Below, in pieces: positions 1 to 4,930 of a stretch of 7,296 bases of DNA. This DNA is from JACKJA01 sp050297015. Lineage in GTDB: Bacteria > Pseudomonadota > Alphaproteobacteria > Micavibrionales > Micavibrionaceae. The translations under genes and the position numbers were made by a program. The notes under the pieces were generated by a model. It ran no database searches, had not been told where the DNA came from, and saw only the letters and a program-made list of their open reading frames with translations. The first letter of the stretch is position 1, and every line of letters begins with the position of its first letter. The DNA is taken from the NCBI GenBank assembly GCA_050297015.1, contig JBNKRZ010000003.1:1-7296 (forward strand), read 5' to 3'.

Positions 1-1293
1 CCCGGTATCGGCAACAAGAATAGACATACCGCCATTTCCCATCGTAGAAGCATGTACACTCACTTTGCTGCCCGTACTGGAAAATTTGATCGCATTACCA
101 ACCAGATTAATCAATATCTGCCGTATAAGCCGTGGATCAGCGTAAAGAGCAGGAAGGTTATCGGTGACATCATCCTCCAGCTTCAAACCGCCACTGAACG
201 CACGGGATTCCATCATCCGCATAACAGAATCGATCATCTGCTTCACATCAAACCATTCTTCATCAAGTTCAACCCGTCCGGCCTCTATTTTAGACATATC
301 GAGGACCTCATTGATAATTTCCAGCAAATGCCGGGCGCTCAAATGCACATCACCGAGATACTCCTTATACTTATCATTCCCCAGCGCGCCGAACGTCTCG
401 TTCAGGATAATCTCTGAAAAACCGATGATTGCGTTAAGCGGCGTGCGTAGCTCGTGGCTCATATTGGCAAGAAACGTCGATTTCGCCTGGTTTGCAGAAT
501 CCGCCTGTTCTTTGGCCTTGCGCAAAGAGGATTCCATCTGTTTTCGCAAAGTAATATCCATGATCGTCGTAACTTGAAAACGCCGGCCATAGCTAAGCTC
601 TAAAGCCGCCGTCGTAAACAGGGCATTCGCCGTATTTCCCCCTTTGCGCACAAGCTTCACCTCACCAGAGGCCCGGATGCCGCTACGGACAAATTCTTCA
701 TGTTGCTGGCGCGTGCGTTCCCGTTCTTCCTGAGTGACAAAATCCGTAAAATCGTTTCCCAGCAATTCATCACGGGACCAGCCGTAAATTCTGACAAAGC
801 TGTCATTCACCCGCACAATGCGGTGATTGGAATCGGTAACGACAATCCCGACTTCACTTACATCAAAGACAGATGTTAAAAGCGAAATAGCATCATCGCG
901 CTCACGCTCCAGACTGGCCCCTGTCTCAGCCGCCGGATAGCCCGTCACATCAAGCGTCACAACAGCGCCGGCATCGTTAAAGCGCGGAATAACACAAAAG
1001 CCGCCAATGCCACTCTGATCCCCCGGCAAATCATTTAAAACCATCGGGATCATAATTTTATCTTCCATCACTTTTGTGGCGGTACGCTCTAACGGCTTTC
1101 TGATTTCCGAACGCAGAATATCTTTCAGAGGCTTTCCCAACAGGGCTTCACGCTTTTGACCAAACAGGGACAAGGCCGAATTATTACATTCAATCAAACG
1201 CAACGGCGCGCCACCTTTTCCGCCTTCGAGAAAGAAACGCGGAAAGGGCATATCATAGAAAATCCCTTTATAGTCCAGCTCTTCGCAATACAA
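1..1293 (-). CDS. PAS-PAS hybrid-less sensor histidine kinase, C-terminus cut by window edge
   Basis: This is a cytoplasmic sensor kinase that would autophosphorylate on a histidine and pass phosphate to a response regulator not seen here. Reading from a TTG at 1293, the order is: a PAS-like fold at about residues 14-110, starting near the segment DMPFPRFFLEGG; a second PAS at about 132-245; a HisKA domain with the H-box NMSHELRTPLN (phosphoacceptor His280); and an HATPase domain with N-box NLVGNAIKF (Asn400) and the first ATP-lid motif ADTG (Asp429), where the window ends. No membrane segment is visible, so the signal is presumably cytoplasmic. The HisKA region (GFSEIILNETFG, LGNDKYKEYLG, DMSKIEAG) resembles the alphaproteobacterial PleC/DivJ/PdhS group, but the exact family is inference. 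The start is uncertain. An in-frame TAG lies at 1329-1331 and no ATG occurs before 1251. TTG 1293 has GGGGA seven bases upstream and leaves room for a PAS N-cap, whereas ATG 1251 would begin inside the first PAS strand. Confidence 0.9.
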   Translation of the reverse strand, partial: MYCEELDYKGIFYDMPFPRFFLEGGKGGAPLRLIECNNSALSLFGQKREALLGKPLKDILRSEIRKPLERTATKVMEDKIMIPMVLNDLPGDQSGIGGFCVIPRFNDAGAVVTLDVTGYPAAETGASLERERDDAISLLTSVFDVSEVGIVVTDSNHRIVRVNDSFVRIYGWSRDELLGNDFTDFVTQEERERTRQQHEEFVRSGIRASGEVKLVRKGGNTANALFTTAALELSYGRRFQVTTIMDITLRKQMESSLRKAKEQADSANQAKSTFLANMSHELRTPLNAIIGFSEIILNETFGALGNDKYKEYLGDVHLSARHLLEIINEVLDMSKIEAGRVELDEEWFDVKQMIDSVMRMMESRAFSGGLKLEDDVTDNLPALYADPRLIRQILINLVGNAIKFSSTGSKVSVHASTMGNGGMSILVADTG

Positions 1294-1300
1294 GTCCGTA

Positions 1301-1305
1301 TCCCC
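1301..1305 (-). promoter_or_regulatory. Possible ribosome binding site favouring the TTG start of the PAS kinase
   Basis: On the minus strand GGGGA stands seven bases before the TTG at 1293. The competing ATG at 1251 has AAAGGG about twelve bases upstream, which is long. The site therefore slightly favours the TTG start, though neither choice is secure. Confidence 0.35.
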
Positions 1306-1364
1306 GCTTCCCTTACGGTTTGCCCCGTGCTACACCAGAATTATCGTAGCGTTAAAACCTGAAT

Positions 1365-1393
1365 TGAATATTAATTTTAAACTTTATTTTCAA
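1365..1393 (-). promoter_or_regulatory. Weak candidate promoter for the PAS kinase
   Basis: The gap between upp and the kinase (1294-1410) is strongly AT-rich in its upp-proximal half. Minus-strand TTGAAA (1388-1393) is followed after 17 bases by TATTCA (1365-1370). The -35 matches five of six consensus bases, but the -10 matches only three. No GC-rich terminator hairpin follows upp, so read-through from upp is equally possible. Confidence 0.25.
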
Positions 1394-1410
1394 TATATTA
1401 TTAAACTTTC

Positions 1411-2067
1411 TTAAACTGCTTTCGTACCAAAAAGACGATCACCCGCATCCCCCAACCCCGGCACAATATAGGCGTTCTCATTCAAATGAGAATCAAGGGC
1501 GGCCGTATAAATCGGCACTTGAGGATAAGCCTCCTGCAACACTTTTACACCTTCCGGGGCCGCGACCAGCGCCATAAAACGTATTTGATCCGGATCGGCG
1601 CCATGACGCACCAACAGATCCAATGCATATTTAGCGGAATGCCCCGTCGCCAGCATGGGATCAACAAGAATAAAAATCCGCCCTTCCGGATCGGGCAAAC
1701 GGACCAGATATTCCACCGGCTGTTTCGTCTCTTCATCCCTGTACAGCCCTATATGGCCGATCCGCGCCGCAGGCATCAATTCTGCCAGCCCGTCAGACAT
1801 TCCCAGCCCCGCGCGCAAAATGGGAACGATCACAGGCTTTTTGCCCTTGATAACGGGCGCATCCATCGGGCAGAGCGGCGTTTCAATTTCCGTTGTGGTC
1901 ATCGGCAAGCCCTTGGTTACCTCATACCCCATCAAGAGGGATATCTCTTTCAGCAGGGCGGCAAACAGGGATTTAGGACATGCCACATCACGCATCTGGC
2001 TTAACTTGTGCAAGATCAAGGGGTGGTCGGCAACATAAAGATTAGGAAAGGTTTCATGGGGATTCAT
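1411..2067 (-). CDS. upp: Uracil phosphoribosyltransferase
   Basis: This cytoplasmic pyrimidine-salvage enzyme converts uracil and PRPP into UMP and diphosphate. The 218-residue length is close to the usual 208-215 for bacterial Upp. The PRPP-binding loop is VDPMLATG at residues 135-142, the family signature. His143 stands where many homologues have Gly. The motif ILRAGLGM lies at 83-90, and the uracil-contact C-terminal stretch YIVPGLGDAGDR runs from 200 to 211, followed by the typical ending LFGTK. The ATG at 2067 gives the expected N-terminus (FPNLYVADHPLILHKLSQMRD is the usual family opening). The ribosome binding site is weak (AGAAAG about 11 bases upstream). It lies 120 bases downstream of the GGDEF-like gene and 117 bases upstream of the PAS kinase on the same strand. 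No metabolic partner gene such as a uracil permease is visible in the window. The identification is firm. Confidence 0.97.
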   Translation of the reverse strand: MNPHETFPNLYVADHPLILHKLSQMRDVACPKSLFAALLKEISLLMGYEVTKGLPMTTTEIETPLCPMDAPVIKGKKPVIVPILRAGLGMSDGLAELMPAARIGHIGLYRDEETKQPVEYLVRLPDPEGRIFILVDPMLATGHSAKYALDLLVRHGADPDQIRFMALVAAPEGVKVLQEAYPQVPIYTAALDSHLNENAYIVPGLGDAGDRLFGTKAV

Positions 2068-2111
2068 GGCAAGAAAATCTTTCTGTTAAAGAAAATGATA
2101 TGAGATTCAGC

Positions 2112-2126
2112 TTAACCAAGCCTTAC
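2112..2126. promoter_or_regulatory. CtrA-like box upstream of upp
   Basis: The sequence reads TTAA, then CCAAGCC, then TTAC. This is one base off the alphaproteobacterial CtrA pattern TTAA-N7-TTAA and contains the frequent TTAACC core. It sits about 45-60 bases before the upp start, in an AT-rich gap where short matches arise by chance, so it is only a candidate. Confidence 0.2.
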
Positions 2127-2187
2127 GAAAAAGACAAAGCCTTTTCAGCATTAAAAGAGGTATAGTCGTTTCAGTTAAAAATTACAC

Positions 2188-3120
2188 TTATTCCGCACCG
2201 TCTATCGTTTTGATATAACGCTGCAACGGGCTTTGCTCAACATGCTCCAGTGCCATTTCCTCTTCATTTTTATAACGATCAAGCTCCTCCTGCATGTCAG
2301 ACAACACACCATCAACAGAGTCGCCGGCGACGGGTTCGGAAACACAATAAGACATCGTAACGGGAAACATTCTACCGTTTTCCAGTTCAACCGTCATAGC
2401 CTCTTCCAGAAGAAATTTTCGCAAGCGTTCAACAGCGGCCGCGCCGCCCTTTGTATCCGTCTGCTTCAGGCTCATGATAAAATCACCGTCATCAAGGCAA
2501 TACGCATCATCAAAGGAACGCATACATTTTTTAATCAACCCGGCAATCGTCTTTAAAATTTCATCATAATCATTTTGCCCCAAGTGAGCCAGAATTTGAG
2601 ACGCATGGTCCAAGCGGGCAAAAGCCAGACAAAAGGGACGGCCCTGCCGGGACAGGCGTTCCATCTCACGGCCCAAATCATCATGCAAGACCCCGGCTGT
2701 CCGCAACCCTGTCAGGGAATCAAAGCCACTATCCCGTCGCACAGCATCTTCCTCCAGCCGGCGAATGGCAGCGATAAACCCTTCATAATTATTACTGAAC
2801 GAATCGAAGAGCCCAATATCGGGTAGAGCACCCTGCCCCCCTACGGAAGAGACCGCCAACAACGCACGGGCGGCCTTAATCATATCATCATAAAGTGTTT
2901 TCAGGCTCTCAACCATTTCGAGATCCGGCCCTTCTTCAAGGGCACTCACATCGGCAAGCCATACCTTAAAACTGGAAGGGAGTTCTTCAAGAGGCAAATG
3001 TTCGTCTTGCCCCGCATAGAAAAGCGAGCGTATAAGCTGAGTATGCCACGCCACATAATCCCCAATCATAGGAGATAACGCTTCCATCATCTTGGTATCA
3101 GAATCATAGCTAAGCGCCAT
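2188..3120 (-). CDS. Degenerate GGDEF-domain protein with CZB-like N-terminal domain
   Basis: The 310-residue soluble protein has the layout of DgcZ-type diguanylate cyclases: a helical CZB-like domain (about 15-90), a linker, then a GGDEF fold (about 132-285) opening with the hallmark DSLTGLR at 134-140. Active enzymes make c-di-GMP from two GTP, but this one is probably inactive. The GGDEF signature is replaced by DDGDF (210-214). The first metal Asp of the DxD pair is Arg169, while the second is kept as Asp171. The substrate-contacting Asn of the usual FKxIND motif is Leu177. In the N-terminal domain, Trp25 and Trp54 align with the conserved CZB tryptophans, but the zinc-ligand positions (His, Cys, His, His) appear to be Tyr22, Ser49, Tyr77 and Ile81. 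The start ATG is supported by AAAGGGAAG seven bases upstream. It may act as a c-di-GMP or GTP effector or a scaffold, which is inference. The GGDEF fold is clear and the CZB assignment is weaker. Confidence 0.82.
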   Translation of the reverse strand: MALSYDSDTKMMEALSPMIGDYVAWHTQLIRSLFYAGQDEHLPLEELPSSFKVWLADVSALEEGPDLEMVESLKTLYDDMIKAARALLAVSSVGGQGALPDIGLFDSFSNNYEGFIAAIRRLEEDAVRRDSGFDSLTGLRTAGVLHDDLGREMERLSRQGRPFCLAFARLDHASQILAHLGQNDYDEILKTIAGLIKKCMRSFDDAYCLDDGDFIMSLKQTDTKGGAAAVERLRKFLLEEAMTVELENGRMFPVTMSYCVSEPVAGDSVDGVLSDMQEELDRYKNEEEMALEHVEQSPLQRYIKTIDGAE

Positions 3121-3127
3121 TAGGATA

Positions 3128-3136
3128 CTTCCCTTT
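3128..3136 (-). promoter_or_regulatory. Ribosome binding site of the GGDEF-like gene
   Basis: AAAGGGAAG on the minus strand stands seven bases before the ATG at 3120 and fixes the start of the degenerate GGDEF gene. Confidence 0.6.
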
Positions 3137-3216
3137 CCACTACATCTTTCAAGCTAAAGGATAAATCTGTCTGATTAGTTAATAAAGCGCTGATTTAAAA
3201 AAATTTATTCCGCCCA

Positions 3217-4467
3217 TTATTCGGCGAGCCATTCGCGCTCCAGCGCATCAAGCGTACCGTCCTTAATCGCCTGACGCACTTCCCGCATCAAGCGGTTGAT
3301 AACAGCGACATTGTGTTGAGCCATGATCTGCATCCCCAGCATTTCCTGCGCCTTGAACAAATGGTGGATATAAGCCTTGGAAAAATCGCGAGAAGCTGGA
3401 ATATCCAAAGACGGGTCCAGAGGCTCCGGGTCGTTTTTATATTTCGCGTTGATAATATTGATCCGCTCTCCGGGCACGCCTTTCATAAGCGCCATACCGT
3501 GCCGCGCGATTCGGGTCGGCATCACGCAATCGAACGTATCAATTCCGCGCCGGACAAACATAAACACATCACGAATACGCCCGATCCCCAGAAAATGAAC
3601 CGGACGGTCCGGGTGGATATAAGGCACACAAGCTTCAACCGTGTCGATCATTTCCTGATCGCTGCCCCCTAGACAACCGCCAATCGCCGTGCCAAAAAAG
3701 GGTCTGTCGGCGGTGTATTCTGTGCTGATCTTGCGCAAGTCTTCATAAACACCACCCTGAATAATGCCATAGACAGCCTGCCGCCCCTCGTGAGTCTTCT
3801 CAAACTGCGCCAGACAGCGGTCACCCCAACGCATCGAGCGCTCCATAGATTTCGCGGTGTAGTCTTTCGTCACCTGATAGGGTGTGCATTCATCGAACTG
3901 GTAAACGAGATCGGCGCCAATCTTGCGTTGCAGCTCCATCGAGCTTTCCGGGGTCAGCATCATCTTGCTGCCGTCACGGTAATTGCGGAAAGCCACGCCT
4001 TCCTCCGTGATCTTCATAAGCCCCTTGCGCTCCATCTTACCCTTGTTGCGGCCTTTGATTTCATCGGCACAGGAACCGTGCCCCATGGAAAAGACCTGAA
4101 AGCCGCCGCTATCGGTCATCATCGGGCCATCCCAGCGATTAAATTCGTGCAAGCCGCCCATCTCATCAATCAGATCAGCGCCCGGCTGGATCATTAAATG
4201 ATAGGTGTTCCCAAGAATAATGTCGGTTTTAGCCTCACGCATCTGCATCGGGGAAAGCGCCTTAATCGCGCCCTTTGTTCCGCAAAAAATATAATTGGGC
4301 GTTTCGATCGTGCCGTGCGGGGTTTTGAGCTGCCCCACCCGCGCTTTGCTGTCAGGGGCGCGGTGCGTAATGTCAAATCCGAAATTCTGGTAGTCTATAC
4401 TTTGGGGAGGATCTACATAAATTAAGGGCGCCTCGGCCTTTTTTCTTTTTTTCCGCGGGCGCCCCAT
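3217..4467 (-). CDS. tgt: Divergent tRNA-guanine(34) transglycosylase, chlamydial-like, lacking zinc cysteines
   Basis: The enzyme family swaps guanine-34 of GUN-anticodon tRNAs for a 7-deazaguanine base (preQ1 in most bacteria, queuine in eukaryotes and Chlamydia), leading to queuosine. At 416 residues it is longer than the usual 370-390. The catalytic core is intact: TDSGGFQVF with Asp119 as general acid/base, FDECTPY with Asp192, GIIQGG with Gln237, and FDCVMPTR with the nucleophile Asp313. Three features are unusual. The zinc motif CxCxxC reads LDIPAS (354-359), so all three cysteines are lost and only the fourth ligand, His385, remains. The base-pocket loop is AIGGCLGG (261-268), with Gly at the position of Zymomonas Val233. 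There is an insertion of about 19 residues at 130-148 (GHGSCADEIKGR onward). The N-terminus is very basic (RPRKKRKK, 3-10). The gene starts 21 bases after the rpmB stop, so it is probably co-transcribed with rpmB. Its own ribosome binding site is poor. Family membership is secure and substrate is inferred. Confidence 0.93.
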   Translation of the reverse strand: MGRPRKKRKKAEAPLIYVDPPQSIDYQNFGFDITHRAPDSKARVGQLKTPHGTIETPNYIFCGTKGAIKALSPMQMREAKTDIILGNTYHLMIQPGADLIDEMGGLHEFNRWDGPMMTDSGGFQVFSMGHGSCADEIKGRNKGKMERKGLMKITEEGVAFRNYRDGSKMMLTPESSMELQRKIGADLVYQFDECTPYQVTKDYTAKSMERSMRWGDRCLAQFEKTHEGRQAVYGIIQGGVYEDLRKISTEYTADRPFFGTAIGGCLGGSDQEMIDTVEACVPYIHPDRPVHFLGIGRIRDVFMFVRRGIDTFDCVMPTRIARHGMALMKGVPGERINIINAKYKNDPEPLDPSLDIPASRDFSKAYIHHLFKAQEMLGMQIMAQHNVAVINRLMREVRQAIKDGTLDALEREWLAE

Positions 4468-4488
4468 AATATCGTCTATTCAGCTCGA

Positions 4489-4782
4489 TTAAGCTTTTTT
4501 CGCAGCAACAGCCTTTTCGACCTGAGCTTTAATCGGGCGCAAAGCCGGATCAAGCTTCGTCGGCGCCGTACCCATCAGGTAAGCATCCAGACCGCCTTTG
4601 TGCTCGATCGTGCGCAGACCGGCCGTAGAAACACGCAGTTTAATCTTGCGGCCCAAAGACTCACTAAAAACGCTCGTGTCCTGAATATTCGGCAGGAACG
4701 TACGGCGGGTTTTGTTATGCGCGTGGGAGACATTATTCCCGGTCATTACGCTTTTTCCTGTAACCATGCAACGGCGGCTCAT
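4489..4782 (-). CDS. rpmB: 50S ribosomal protein L28
   Basis: This is a structural protein of the large ribosomal subunit. The 97-residue length matches the long alphaproteobacterial form, where many other bacteria have about 60-78 residues. The N-terminus MSRRCMVTGKSVMTGNNVSH and the following NKTRRTFLPNIQ are the L28 signature. Only one cysteine (Cys5) is present, so it is the non-zinc version. The Lys/Ala-rich tail (AVAAKKA) is typical of the alphaproteobacterial form. The ATG at 4782 has a strong Shine-Dalgarno sequence, GAAGGA, eight bases upstream (4791-4796). A recognisable promoter lies 60-90 bases upstream in the divergent intergenic region. tgt follows 21 bases downstream on the same strand, suggesting that a translation-related pair is transcribed together at high level. 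The identification is firm. Confidence 0.97.
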   Translation of the reverse strand: MSRRCMVTGKSVMTGNNVSHAHNKTRRTFLPNIQDTSVFSESLGRKIKLRVSTAGLRTIEHKGGLDAYLMGTAPTKLDPALRPIKAQVEKAVAAKKA

Positions 4783-4790
4783 TGTTTTTT

Positions 4791-4796
4791 TCCTTC
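4791..4796 (-). promoter_or_regulatory. Ribosome binding site of rpmB
   Basis: GAAGGA on the minus strand lies eight bases before the rpmB ATG at 4782. It is a near-perfect Shine-Dalgarno sequence, as expected for a highly translated ribosomal protein gene. Confidence 0.75.
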
Positions 4797-4841
4797 ACAT
4801 TAAACGGGGCTTTTGACCCAAAACTCTAAAATCAGGTGCGG

Positions 4842-4871
4842 ACAATAGGCGAAGATGGGGATAAAAGTCAA
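4842..4871 (-). promoter_or_regulatory. Sigma-70-like promoter of rpmB
   Basis: Minus-strand TTGACT (4866-4871, five of six consensus bases) is followed after 18 bases by TATTGT (4842-4847, four of six). Transcription would start near 4835 and give a leader of about 50 bases before rpmB. The -35 box overlaps an inverted repeat (4859-4886), so access of RNA polymerase could be controlled there. This is the best promoter match in the window. Confidence 0.55.
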
Positions 4872-4886
4872 GCATTGCTTTTATCC
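4859..4886. repeat. Perfect 9-bp inverted repeat, candidate operator between divergent genes
   Basis: GGATAAAAG (4859-4867) and CTTTTATCC (4878-4886) are exact reverse complements separated by ten bases. The spacer and arm edges contain a second small palindrome, AAGC-ATT-GCTT (4870-4880, approximately). The repeat covers the -35 box of the rpmB promoter and lies 45-72 bases before the CobT-like gene. No gene converges on it and neither side has a T-run, so a terminator is unlikely and a protein-binding site is more plausible. Centre-to-centre spacing of the arms is 19 bases, about two helical turns. Confidence 0.5.
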
Positions 4887-4908
4887 TTATTCATATTTAG
4901 TGTCACTC

Positions 4909-4914
4909 CATAAT
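4909..4914 (+). promoter_or_regulatory. Possible -10 box for the CobT-like/regB/regA operon
   Basis: CATAAT matches five of six bases of the -10 consensus and would start transcription about ten bases before the ATG at 4931. No convincing -35 box lies at the right distance, so it would need an activator or a different sigma factor. It remains a weak candidate. Confidence 0.25.
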
Positions 4915-4930
4915 CAATAATGAGAAGACT

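Noticed and set aside
52..577. Open frames of about 120-140 codons on the plus strand inside the PAS kinase
   Set aside because: They are antisense to the HisKA/HATPase coding region, which carries clear motifs on the minus strand; their own translations show no recognisable domain.
1486..2038. Plus-strand open frames opposite upp
   Set aside because: They are shadows of the well-supported upp gene and have no ribosome binding site or family resemblance.
2120..2160. Weak promoter (TTGTCT and TAAGCT) and a weak hairpin between the GGDEF-like gene and upp
   Set aside because: The -10 matches only three of six bases and the stem is four to six mostly A-T pairs, so neither is better than background in this AT-rich gap.
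3196..3232. Possible terminator at the end of tgt
   Set aside because: The minus strand has CGCC/GGCG arms over the stop codon and a T7 run, but the stem is only four or five pairs and the T-run begins about seven bases after it, which is a poor intrinsic terminator.
3217..4467. tgt as a decayed pseudogene because of the missing zinc cysteines
   Set aside because: The frame is open over 416 codons, all catalytic and most pocket residues are conserved, and the changes are localised in specific functional sites.
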